Shown here one piece after another: positions 35,952-48,340 of a stretch of 64,000 nt of DNA. Origin of the DNA: Coccinella septempunctata. Its lineage: Eukaryota > Arthropoda > Insecta > Coleoptera > Coccinellidae. A program made the position numbers and the translations under genes. The stretch is taken from positions 10,602,001-10,666,000 of the forward strand of contig NC_058192.1 of assembly GCF_907165205.1 (NCBI RefSeq), written 5' to 3'. The notes under the pieces are model-generated. The model did no database searches. It saw nothing but the letters and a program-made list of their open reading frames with translations, and was not told the origin of the DNA. How positions within the stretch are numbered: the stretch's first letter is position 1; each line of letters starts with the position of its first letter.

Positions 35952-36485
35952 CTTCTAGTAGTGAATCTGAAAATTTCATCGACCTTAGTGCAACTGTTTG
36001 GTCTTGACGAAGTTTTCTTTTTCGGGATAATTCGAAGGTCAAATTTTGACACGCGTATCTCTAAGAAAAATGATATTGAGAGCTACTCTTCTTGTAATAA
36101 ATATGAGAATTTCATCCCCCTCAGTGAAACCGTTTAGTATTAACGAAGTCTTAAGTGACCTCAACTTTTCAGGAATGTTTCGAGGGTCAACTTTCCAAAA
36201 GCGTATCTCCCAGAAAAGTCATGGTAGAGCTAAATGTGATACAAATATCCAAAGAGAATTTCTTCTAGTTATAAATCCCGAGATTTCATCTACTCCGGTG
36301 TAATCGTTTGGTCGTGACGATTTTTTAAGTGGAACCATCTTTTCCGGAATTTTTCGAAGGTCAACTTTCACCCAGAAAAATCATTGAAGTTTCAAAAGTG
36401 ATGCATATTCTGAAAGAGAAGCTTCTCTAGTAGTGACTCCAAAAATTTCATAGGCCTCAGTGTAACCGTTTGGTCTTGACGAATC
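35952..36485. repeat. Diverged tandem repeat, four units of ~135-175 bp
   Basis: Units begin near 35952, 36088, 36262 and 36422. Each opens with CTTCT.GTA.T.A.T, then a ..ATTTCATC..CCT.AGTG.AACCGTTTGGTCTTGACGA-like core and a CG.AGGGTCAACTTT segment. Divergence is substantial, so the array is old. The frames over it have no known domain. Confidence 0.7.
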
Positions 36486-39400
36486 CATCAGTTATTGACG
36501 TTCATCGATTATCTAAAGACAATGTCTTCGGCATTTCAGAGCCAATGTGTTGCGTAAATGGTGAACGCAAACAGATAAACTTCCAGTATTGTAGGAAAAT
36601 GACGTATATTGGTCAATTCTGTATTAGATTCTGTCATCAGCATTCAGTTCCACTCATACACGTGGATGGTTGTTTTTCAGTTGAATCCTGAAATGCTGAA
36701 TAAATCCTTGTTCATCAATATTGTCTTCAACTCACGGAGTAACAGAACTTTACCGTGTTAAAGGGTCTATTTCCATCATTTTGGATTACTCTCCTATGTT
36801 TCGGTGAGCATTCGCCAGCTGTCTCTAGACTCTTTAGGGATTCTCTTGTTTTTTACCGAAGTAGAAGTGAAGACACATCCAGTAATACGTATACGTTCCA
36901 ATATACAACGCACAACAGATAATCAATACTAATAAAACTGTTACTGTTGCACATATTCTCCTAAATAATTAAAAAACTATCCAGTGGTTCTTGGAGGATA
37001 TAATTCCCGGTTTCACTGAGGAATTCACTTATTGAGTGAATGTGTATGCAGAGTAGAGGCGCAGACAATGCATGTTTATCCAATATAAAAGAGACACAGC
37101 CAAATCTGACTGTGTCGTTCTGCAGATATGGTCCATACAAATAATAATAATCCATGTTTCATGGATGAGAAGTTTTAATGATATTATGCTACGTGATATG
37201 TTTATTACACCAGGGGATATGGAACGATTTGACAAAACATGGGAAAAAAGATTATAGAAACGGTTTTTATGGGAATTATTCAATTATTCGTTGAAACACG
37301 CTAACAATCGGCCACAAAATTTGTTCATGAACAAAAGAGGAGATTAAATGGGATATTGTAGTGAGCTTCGTTTTTGTCTCATATTTTTTAATGAAATATA
37401 AATGAGTTCCTCTTTTTCCCTCATTGAATTTCCAGAAATGCATTTGGTTCTGTTTCCTTCACATCTTCCTTCCTAGCTTAGGTTCTCCGTTCTTCTCTGA
37501 CTTGAGATGATGAATAAGTAATTTCCCTCTTAATACTACCCGTGTAGTTTCGTTTTTTGTTCGCTGATTCATTTGTTGATTCTCATCAAGCTCCGAGTGA
37601 ATCCTCATAGTTTTTGAGGGAAGATTTCGATTTAAAATGAACTTTCCATATTGAATCTAAATTCTAAAGGAAGCTTAGATTCAAACAATGTTCTACATTT
37701 TGTTCAAGAAATAACGACTGATTTACAAGTGTTCACCGAAAATTCGCAGTATACATCATAATATAATGTTTAACCTACCAGACTAGAATTTTTTCCACCG
37801 TCAGAATTATCCAGCCTTCCATCGCTGTTTAATCAAAGGGAACTTCAAACATTATTTATTCCTTTGTTAGCTCGAATCAATCCATTTCATCCACTTTGTA
37901 TGATGAATACTAAAAAATTCACCAGTATATCGGACTAACGTATAGTCTAATTAAACTGAACAAATTCCCTGTCGTCTTTACATCAAGAAGAATGACGATA
38001 ATAAAAAAAGAAGGCTTTTCGCTCTACTCGCTGTCATGAGTATCATGACCAAATTGTTTTATCATTATTTATTCACTCCGATCTAGAACTGTGATTCTAA
38101 CAGTATTACCGAGTGTGGTCTGATTTATAACGGGTTCACCCAATAGTAGACAAAGGTGTAAATAGGTATGAAAATATAATGAACCTATACCTGAAGAGTT
38201 TTTGTTCCTTTCAGCGATAATAAAAACAAACCTTTGAAAAAAAAACTCAACATTGTTGGCCATTTTGGGATCTCACGTTTATTGAAAATGAGTTGAATGA
38301 ATCATTGAGTTTAGAAAGAAGTGAAGAAGAAATAAGCATTTCTTCAACCATTAACTCAAAATAAAAACGCTGAAGACCGTTAATTGATTTTCAATTGCCC
38401 TCATTTTCTAGCAATAAAATTCGGTGTTTTTCTTCAAGTTCAACTTCCCTTTTTCAAACAGAAACAAATAGAAGTATAATATATTTCAGTGGACAATAAA
38501 ATGTAGTTCATCAAGGATCAGGATGAAGTTAAACCTACGTTATAGCAATTACTTGGTAATGCTAGACTGCATCGATCTGAAAAGGCAAGAGCACTGAAAG
38601 CCATATCTTCCAACTAAAATATTTATATATGCCAAGATGGAGTCATCAAAGTTTTTTATTCACCGTGCACGAGGATTCTTTCAAAATATATCGTAAAAGA
38701 TGAATAATACCATATAAACAACGACAATTCAGCTGAATTCAGTCGGGAATGGATTCTGCGGATGCAATCTCTATCGCCATTTCCGGAAAAGACCTGGATC
38801 GTTGCCAATTACTCCAGAAAATTACATAGAATATTCCGGTTTGAACGTCACCCCAGACAATATGTCATATCTCGGCTCGGTTGATTTAATTTGGAAGAGC
38901 ATAGTGGACTTCTGAAATTCAATATAGGGTAGAGTATCTTACCCACTAGGTCCTAAGCAATTTTCAGTAACATGAAAAATTGCAGCATAAATATTCGCTA
39001 CTTGAGCCACGCTAACCGAGCCATTTTAAGTTATAAATGGTAGGGATTTATGAGTTCATCCTTTCTTCGTATAGAAAATAGTACGACGGTTCTGATAGGT
39101 TAACGAAACGGTCAAGAAATCATTCAGAACCCAATACATCCATAACCTTTCGGTTATTTCTTCTCCGTGCTTCTTTCTTGGGGCAAATGTGTAGTCTCTT
39201 CATTTTCTGTGTTTTCCGAGTGACCAGAAAACACTCCAGTCTAATCAGCCGTATTATCCAAAACCTATATACATAAAAACCATTTGAATCTGATTTCACA
39301 GCGTCAGATACACAACTGTTTTCCATTCAATTTCGAATGATAACCGCAAAACATACGCCTGAACCAATACCAAATGATAAAATCACCCATACTCCAATTA

Positions 39401-40923
39401 CTGTGTTACAGACACATTGATTAAAATTGCTGATCACATCCTATGTTTATACAACCCTGCATTGTTTGCCTTGGTTGACGTAACTATCTATTTGTTGTGC
39501 TTGCGTGAAGCGTAGACAGTTCTGTTTACGAACTATGAAAAAATACTTCGAAAATTGTGCATGTTTGGTCAAAAAATTTGCAAGCATTGTACGAATTATA
39601 CCTTGCATTTTCTGGTTGGGATTGTAGTACAAAAAAGCCTTATTTCTTCTTTCCCTTTGGCTGTCAAAGTAACGTTATAAGACATCATAGAAAGAATAGG
39701 CAATTCCTAATCTTTGTATAGGGACGAAATAATAATGATAATAATAGATGAAATATCGGGTATTAATCTTTCTCTGTCTAAGAAAATCTGAAATCTTTGG
39801 AGACAAAGTAAGATCATTCATTTAACTCAAGACAAATGATTCGGATTCTTTTAGATTTTCATTCCAGAAATGAAGGATGGAGATGATAGTTAATTCGATA
39901 ATCTGAAGAAATATAAGTGCAGATATTTCGTTGAAAAAAAGTGACATCCCAAAGATATCACCATTGTATTCGGGCAGAAGTTTTCCTTTGATCCAAATAT
40001 TTATCAATAAAAATGGGGCCCTGTTTCTTCGTCATCACAGCACGTAAAAACAGCTGAACCTATTTTATTTATTTTTTTCAAACAATCCTCATACAAAACT
40101 AATCAAGGAGGGTAGTCATAAATAACAATGAATCCACCAATAAACATACAGTTAATCTGATGGGGTACATACATGGCTAGATCCCAGAATGCTGCCTTGT
40201 GTTATCCCTAGTTCTACAAGCAGTGTTCAGAAATGGCCAAGGCTGCCACATCAATGTCAAACTTTAAGAAATCCTTGGGGAAGACGGAAGCCACTATGCA
40301 TATGTATGTGTTCATGCTTTCGTTAGCTATTTGTCGCGTATGGAACGAAATTCTACTAAAAAACGAAGAAGTCATGCTCAGTCAAAGACGCTCCGTGCAA
40401 ATTTCAGACGATTCGAGAGTAACGAACAGAAAATTCCTAGATCTCATTTCGTCTCCTTGCTAACATAATATACCTAACTATATGCTAATAATATACGACG
40501 TATTCGCAACTTGGGGCTGGAACCCTGGGTAAGCTCGCTCGAATGAAGAGTTGAATTTGCATTCCAGCATCCGAGATGGCACATGTAAGAAGATTAAATT
40601 TTTTCACAGAACATTCTTCATTCGGTGGAATTTTCATCATCGCCTGTAATTCAAGGCGAGAATTTTGTTGCGGGCCATGGAAAATTCGGTGTTTATTCGC
40701 AGTTTGAGAGGGAGGCAGTCACCGAAATGGTCTCTGTAATCGAGTTAATTTGCAGAGAAATGGGTCCTTGGTCTGTTGTTTTTCTCGTGTTGCTTCTGAC
40801 CAGATTTTCGCTTTGAAAGAAGACGGTTTCAGTAGATTTCAATCCATAGATAAGAAATTCTCAAAAAGTGCTTCGTTCCATTCATATCAGGAAATTGGAT
40901 TACTGCTGGAATAGTTAAACTTA
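36486..40923. other. Long intergenic stretch, nothing recognised
   Basis: Only short frames without support on either strand. Confidence 0.45.
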
Positions 40924-41037
40924 CAGGGTGTTTCAACGAGCGGTTGGCCATAGCCTTATGGTGAAGTACAAAAACAAAAATAGGATCCCTAATTTTTTTT
41001 CGACCTCGTTTTATTGCATTAAATTTAGGACATCCTG
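40924..41037. mobile_element. Short TA-flanked CAGGGTGT MITE, 114 bp
   Basis: CAGGGTGT at the left and, read inward, CAGGATGT at the right, each bordered by TA. It carries no coding content and shares its ends with the 3466-4343 element. Confidence 0.55.
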
Positions 41038-41849
41038 TATTATTGTCACATTTCTACCATGAATCAATAGACCCAATAATTCATTTGTAGGATATATTTC
41101 TTGATAAAAACTCCAAATCGAGAAAACACAAACTAATACATATTCACTGATGTGAGCACAACTTTTTTATCGATTCAAATCGAGAATACGAAGAACATTA
41201 GGTCCGTCCTACCCTCAAAAGTTTGTTTTTCTCAGCGGACATAATGGTGAGTTTTTACTGGAGAAATGACAATACGAATTGGTTCTGGAAGAAAAATGAA
41301 CTGAATATATTCGAGTGAGATAAATTGTCGCATTTATTGCTCTGTATTGATTGTATTGGACTGGGGCCAAAATTGGGGAGGAAGACATTGGGAAAATACC
41401 AATTATATTTGGGTGGAAGTGCCTAATTTATCACAGAGAATGGTCTCTGTTGCCTTATTCGAATTTGCCATTATATTAAGGGATCAATCGGCAATGGCTT
41501 CATATAGTGGTGATGTTTTCTCGTGAGGATAGGTATTCCAATATGGGAAAATTAGGAGCTGGTTCATCGCTTTCAGTTTAATAGAGAAATCGTTATTTGA
41601 ATAGCTTGTTTCTATTCAGAAGAGAGGCAATAGACTGGAACATTCAGCGGTTGTGGTGAAATGATTTATTTGAGCATTTCTAAATATTGTTTATGACTTT
41701 TGCGACGGTTCACTGCTCAATTCATAGGACTCTCCATTCCTTTGCTTTTGAATGTACAGAAACTGTTTGTTATGTCATCCCACGTAAATCTACAAGCGTC
41801 CTTTGAGTTCGACTGGGATCTTCATCGAGTTATGAGCTGCAAAAGGAAG

Positions 41850-42075
41850 CATTTGAATGCTTCCACAAGACAGATGGTTCTCTTCAACTGAGTGTTCACC
41901 ATGTGGAATCAACTTCCAAGAACTGTTGTTAAGGCTTCCTCACTACAACGCTTTCCTGAACAGGCTGGACACAATGACTAATGCTCAGATATTGTTTATT
42001 TTGAAAATTACTTTTGTAATTTATGTGTTTTTAGGTTCAACCAGCTTCAACCCACTTTACTTTCGAAATAAATAA
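41850..42075 (+). pseudogene. Degenerate LINE 3' end (reverse transcriptase C-terminus)
   Basis: One frame reads FTMWNQLPRTVVKASSLQRF, matching the R...WN.LP..VV.A.S...F...LD pattern at the C-terminus of many CR1/jockey-type LINE proteins; an adjacent frame continues FLNRLD. A short AT-rich tail with AAATAAATAAATA at about 42065 would be the 3' end. Upstream coding is decayed. Confidence 0.45.
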
Positions 42076-42747
42076 ATAGCTCGAGAGACAGATTTTTGGT
42101 GATCATGATGAAAAAGCTTCAACTTTCCAGGGGTGCAGTTTATCGAATAGCTTGATATAAGGTTTCCTTAAATTTCTGACGTCTTTTCCCACACTTATAA
42201 ATATTGAATGAATCCGGAACCGCTATAGGATTCTATTAGGATCCAGACATCTCGAGATGATGCATCGATACGTCATGATAACGTAGAACCTGACTCTCAA
42301 AAATCCCAGCTTCTTTCATTTCTGGAATCTTTATCAACCGAGTGAGAGCCCGCGTCCGACGTGGATCGCCTTGCCAAAGGAAAGAACATTAATTTTCCTG
42401 ATATGCTGAAATCTATCGCTTTTTAAGAGCATCTCCGAATGGAGTTTTCACCGGAAATAGATCCGGAGTTATAGTCGGACTTATATTTCAGCGATATAAA
42501 TCGATCGGATAAACCTGAAATGCATAAATTTCAGGCGATGCGGAATTCAGTCCACTTTCGTTGATATAGCTCATCCGTATTTCTTCCCTGATTCATTGGG
42601 GGAGGGGAATTTCATTGAAATAATTTTGCGATTAGTGTGTCGTGAAGATTCAGTAGTAGACTTATTGAATAAGGGTATGGTTATGGGGCTAATTGCCCTC
42701 TGAAACAGGAAAGAATTCTCGGAATTAAATTGAACATAATGGCTGTT
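42076..42747. other. Intergenic, nothing recognised
   Basis: No supported feature. Confidence 0.45.
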
Positions 42748-45158
42748 CGGAATTCTGAGATACAAGTTGGAATTCTGACAAGTAAGTCGGAATTCTGAGA
42801 TGAAGTCGAAATTCTGAGATACAAGTCAGAATTCTGAGATGTAAGTCGGAATTTTGAAATACAAGTCAGAATTCTGAGATACAAGCCGAAATTCTGAGAT
42901 GCGGAGTCGGAATTCTCAAATGTAAGTCGGAATTCTGAGATGAAGTCGAAATTCTGAGATAAAGTCGAAATTCTGAGATACAAGCCGAAGTTCTGTGATT
43001 CAAATCGGAATTCTGAGATACAATTCGGAATGGAATTCTGAGATGTGTGTAGGAATTTTGAGATACAAGTCGAAATTATGTGATGCAAGTCGGAATTCTG
43101 AGATACAAGTCGGAATTCTGAGATGTAAGTCGGAATTTGAAGATACAAGTCAGAATTCTGAGATACAAGCCGAAATTCTGAAATGGGAGTCGGAATTCTG
43201 AGACACAAGTCGGAATTCTGAAATGCAAGTCGGAACTCTGACATGTGAGTCGGAATTCTGAGATAAAGTCGAAATTCTGAGATACAAGCCGAAGCTCTGT
43301 GATGCAAATCGGAATTCTGAGATACAATTCGGAATGGAATTCTGAGATGTAAGTAGGAATTTTGAGATACAAGTCGAAATTATGTGATGCAAGTCGGAAT
43401 TCTGAGATACAAGTCGGAATTCTGAGATGTAAGTCGGAATTTAAAGATACAAGTCGAAATTATGTGATGCAAGTCGGAATTTTGAGATACAAGTCGAAAT
43501 TATGTGATGCAAGTCGGAATTTTGAGATACAAGTCGAAATTATGTGATGCAAGTTGGAATTCTGAGATACAAGTCGGAATTCTGAGATGTAAGTCGGAAT
43601 TTAAAGATACAAGTCAGAATTCTGAGATACAAGCCGAAATTCTGAGATGGGAGTCAGAATTCTGAGACACAAGTCGGAATTCTGAAATGCAAGTCGGAAC
43701 TCTGACATGTGAGTCGGAATTCTGAGATAAAGTCGGAATTCTGAATTACAAGCCGAAATTTTGTGATGCAATTCGGAATGGAATTCTGAGATGTAAGTAG
43801 GAATTTTGAGATGCAAGTCAGAATTCTGAGATACAAGCCGAAATTCTGAGATGCGAGTCGGAATTATAAGATACAAGCCGAAATTATGTGATGCAAGTCG
43901 GAATTCTGAGATACAAGTCGGAATTCTGAGATGTAAGTCGGAATTTGAAGATACATTCAGAATTCTGAGATACAAGCCGAAATTCTGAAATGGGAGTCGG
44001 AATTCTGAGACACAAGTCGGAATTCTGAAATGCAAGTCGGAACTCTGACATGTGAGTCGGAATTCTGAGATAAAGTCGAAATTCTGAGATACAAGCCGAC
44101 GCTCTGTGATGCAAATCGGAATTCTGAGATACAATTCGGAATGGAATTCTGAGATGTGAGTAGGAATTTTGAGATACAAGTCAGAATTCTGAGATACAAG
44201 CCGAAATTCTGAGATACGAGTCGGAATTATAAGATACAAGGTGAAATTATGTGATACAAGTCGGAAATCTGAGATACAAGTCGGAATTCTGAGATGTAAG
44301 TCGGAATTTGAAGATACGAGTCAGAATTCTGAGATACAAGCCGAAATTCTGAGATGGGAGTCGGAATTCTGAGACACAAGTCGGAATTCTGAATTGCAAG
44401 TCGGAATTCTGACATGTGAGTCGGAATTCTGAGATAAAGTCGGAATTCTGAGATACAAGTCGAAATTATGTGATGCAAGTGGGAATTCTGAGATACAATT
44501 CGGAATGGAATTCTGAGATGTAAGTAGGAATTTTGAGATACAAGTCAGAATTCTGAGATACAAGCCGAAATTCTGAGATGCGAGTCGGAACTATAAGACA
44601 CAAGCCGATATTATGTGATGCAAGTCGGAATTCTGAGATGTAAGTCGAAATTTGGAGATACAAGTCAGAATATTCTGAGATACAAGCCGAAACTCTGAGA
44701 TGCGAGTCGGAATTCTGAGACACAAGTCGGAATTCTGAAATGCAAGTCGGAATTCTGACATGTGAGTCGGAATTCTGATATAAAGTCGAAATTCTGAGAT
44801 ACAAGCCGAAATTCTGTGATGCAAGTCGGAATTCTGAGATACAATTTGAAATGGAATTCTGAGATGTAAGTCGATATTTGGAGATACAAGTCAGAATTCT
44901 GAGATACAAGCCGAAATTCTGAGATGAGAGTCGGAATTCTGAAATGCAAGTCAGAATACTGACATGTGAGTCGGAATTCTGAGATAAAGTCGGAATTCTG
45001 AGATAAAGTCGGAATTCTGAGATACAAGTCAGAATTCTGAGATACAAGTCGGAATTCTGAGATACAAGTCGGAATTCTGAGATACAAGCTGGAATTATGA
45101 CATGTGATTAGGAATTCTTAGATAAAGCCGAAATTTTTAGTTACAAGTCGGAATTCAG
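42748..45158. repeat. 20-bp minisatellite, ~120 units, with higher-order structure
   Basis: Tandem array of GGAATTCTGAGATACAAGTC and variants (GATGTAAGTC, GATAAAGTC, GACATGTGAGTC). Most units keep an EcoRI site (GAATTC). A marked variant, CAATTCGGAATGGAATTCTG, recurs at 43021, 43325, 43769, 44132, 44496 and 44842; the last four spacings are about 444, 363, 364 and 346 bp, so blocks of roughly 18 units have been amplified. Since three units make 60 bp, all frames of one strand read the same 20-residue cycle (ISEFRLVSQNSDLYLRIPTC), giving long frames on the minus strand. I regard these as by-products. Confidence 0.95.
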
Positions 45159-47509
45159 AAAATATCCATCAGAAATATTCAGTCGTTATGATAACTACCA
45201 AAGAAAACAACATCATTCGCCAGAGTGAATCTCATCCGATGAAGGCATATAAATTTCATAATCTCGAAACGAGGGGTTCCTCTCTACATGTTGTTGATTT
45301 ATTTCCTGCGGAAATGAGAAGGAAGTACGCGGTCGTGACCGCCCAGAAAAATGAATGAAGGTTAATAATCAGGTTCTGAGAGAGGGAACTTCCACACTTT
45401 TTAAGTTTTAATGATGTGGATGCACCGAAGAGGAAGGAAAAGCGGTTTATTAACTTTCTTCGAATAGGGCACTCAGAGTCACAAAAGAAAGAGTTTTGTC
45501 GAGTACCTCTGATGGGAATGAGAGAGTCGAGCAGGGATGAACCTGGAATAGAGTGGCGTATAAATTTTTCCTTGTTGGAAACTGGATTACATCATGTCCT
45601 GTGAGGATACGAATGAATATTAAATTTCAATCACGGACTTCATTCCGGCGGTGTTATTTTGAACAATCTCAGGGGCATTTATTCAAGCGGTGTGTTTTGG
45701 TTTATTATTTCAAATTATAAACCACAGCTCTGAAAAATATGCCCCCGATTGCGTGCAAAAATTCTTCTCGAAAGGCTCGTGATGAGCACTTCAATAATTC
45801 ATCTGAGAAGAGTAGATGGTCTTTCAGTTGATACCCCAAATGATGGTGTATATTAGATCGTAACATTTGTTGATATTACTTCTTATCTGCGGCTTCCCGA
45901 ACAGATTTCACTGATGATTTGGAACCAGCGAAATTCTGAGGAGCAACGTTCATTAAGTTTCGTTAACACCATTCTCAATTCCAACAAATTCCCTCTCCAA
46001 ACAAGAAAAATCTTCCATAACTTTCGATTCGCGCCGGTGTCACGCCATAATTCAGAATTAATTGACCTACAAAGCACGTTAAGCCACCCCATTTCATCGA
46101 AGATTTCATCCAAGGTATCCACACATTCTACGAACGCCAAGGCCCGAAGGCCTCCGGGATATTTATGGGCTTATACCCTGTCTTGGCTTCTCGCACATGA
46201 TGGTATTTTCCCTGAAATTTAGTGTATTTCGCCGCACAGAAACTACCGAGAAAGTGGGATTTATGGATTCATACCGGTGGAGCCGTATTGCGAAAATTGC
46301 TCCTTGCTGCGAGTACTATTTCTGACTTTTTCATTTATTTAGATTCGGCTAACACTCTGAATTGATGTAGCAGATTTAGTGACATGTTTGGATTTTAGAA
46401 ACAAATTATATTACGGTGTTCAGGAGGAAGTGATGAGGGGATCTGAAAGAATGTCTTCATTTATCAGTGGCACAACAATTTCACAAATTTTCTGCCTGTT
46501 GTGAGTAACTAAGTGGTGCTACTAACCATAAAGTAATTCTAGTAGATTATTTTGCCTTAAACACAAAGGGCTGTAACTTGGAGGGAAAGGGGATTTAAAA
46601 AAAAAGGGAAATGCCCCCATAATTTTCGCGAAAAAATAACCCTTCAAAATTTTTCGGATCAATTTAAAAAACATCCTGTGTACAGTTCCCTAAAGATGTC
46701 ATCCCAAAAGCAGTTTTTCTCTTAGACACCAGGGGAAAGAAATTTAGTAGTAGTCCTTTATAATTGCGAGAGGTAGAATAAGCCACCCCTAAAATTTTTT
46801 TCGCAAAAAAATTTTTCCTACTATAGAATCAATCCGATTGGGTCTAAGATAGGGGTTGGGTATCTGCAAATGCAAAATATCTGTTCCATTATGGGGTGCG
46901 AAGCATCAAAACCGGCTCTGAAGGGTGGAAATAACGTGTACAAAAGAAGAATTTCAAACTTTTCAGGATCCATCCGCCCAACTCTAATTATTATCGATTT
47001 CGTGATGCTTTCAAGGCCACATGTCGCTCTCCAAAAAATAACCAATTCCTGTCACTCGAACTGGCGAAACCTCTCTCGAAATCGATGGATTAGTCCTATT
47101 TTTTCCACTCGCTGTAATTACGTGCCAGCTCAATGTGTACAGAATACATGGGGCGCTTCCTGCCTTTTAATCAATAAGGCAAGAGCTGACTTCCTACTTC
47201 CTGTCTCTACGTTGTCATTTACATGCGCTTTCGGCGACGACAGAAAAAAGCTGATGTCAGCTGACATCGCTCTATTCGTGACCTTCGCCCCTCAATGCTG
47301 AGATCTGGAAACATTTGTCATTCAATTCGAACCTTCAAGGACCTCCTCTTTGAAGTAGTATCTAGAGGACTTCGAAATGAAGGACCGAAAAAACGACTTG
47401 TCTGCAGCTTCAAGGGAAGGTCATTTTCCTAGAAAAACGAGGTAATGAGTATGATCGAAAATCTAACCACTGATACGAGGATGTATTGATATCTAGTTAG
47501 CCTAGACCA
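45159..47509. other. Intergenic, no supported gene
   Basis: 46560-46870 resembles decayed repeat DNA (homopolymer-rich, GTAACTTGGAGGGAAAGGGG). The frame at 46870-47301 has an ATG but no recognisable domain. Confidence 0.4.
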
Positions 47510-48340
47510 GTTTCATGCATAAAAAAATATTGCGTTACCATAGCAACGAACAATAACTCATGAGAAGTGTCAGTGTGAAGTTTGAAGTCAAAAAAGAAAA
47601 CCAGATTTACGGAATAAATTAAAAGAAAGAAGATGTCCACCGAAATTGTGAAAATCGAAAAATTGGAGTATCGAGCCATCATCAAGTACCTGTATTTAAA
47701 AGGGTCAAGAGGTAAGCAGATTTACGAAGATATGCTTAATACGCTTGATGATCAATGTCCTTCGTATGCTACCGTGAAAAATTGTAGGATTCAAAAGAGG
47801 TAAATTTTCCATTGAAGATGATGACCGATCGGGAAGGCCAGTTTCTGTGTCAGTCCCCGAAAATATCGATGCAGTTCATGACATGATTTTATCAGACCGT
47901 CGAATAACTGAAGCACTGAATGTTTCATACGAACGCGTTCATCATATAGTTCACGTCAATTTGGACATGAGAAAAATTGCTGCAAAATGGATCCCCAAAT
48001 GTTTGAATGTTGACCAAAAGCGTGCAAAGGTAGAAGCATCGCGTTCGATCTGAGCTCGATTTAAAAACAATGTAGACTTCTTAAACCGAATTGTTACTAT
48101 GGATGAGACTTGGGTACATTTCTATATACGATCCAAAAACAAAACAACAATCAATGCAATGGCGACACGCTGGTTCTCAAAGACTCAAAGAAATTTCGTG
48201 TCCAAAAATCTGCTGAAAAAGTTCTTGCTTCAGTTTTTTGAGATTGCCATGGAGTAATCATGATTGATTTTTTTGGATAAGGTTAGAACAATAACCGGAG
48301 ATTACTATTCGACATTACAGACCACTCTACGAGAAAAAAT
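47510..48340 (+). pseudogene. mariner element fragment with broken transposase, copy B
   Basis: The ATG at 47633 opens MSTEIVKIEKLEYRAIIKYL and YLKGSRGKQIYEDML, the N-terminal HTH region. After a frameshift near 47800 it continues FKRGKFSIEDDDRSGRPVSV, the GRP linker motif, then a second HTH part (ALNVSYERVHHIVHVNLDMR). Another break leads into FLNRIVTMDETWVHFY with the first catalytic Asp, then QWRHAGSQ. Homology stops near 48340 at LREKI. The second and third catalytic Asp are lost. The 5' limit is a guess, since the TIR was not identified. Same family as copy A at 22.4 kb. Confidence 0.85.

Noticed and set aside
42681..45087. Several minus-strand frames of 76-212 codons with a 20-residue cycle
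   Set aside because: They are the translation of the 20-bp minisatellite; all phases give the same cycle, with no start context, signal or flanking exon evidence.
46870..47301. 143-codon + frame with an ATG at the internal MGCEASKP
   Set aside because: Flanked by repeat-like DNA, no family recognised, no gene signals.
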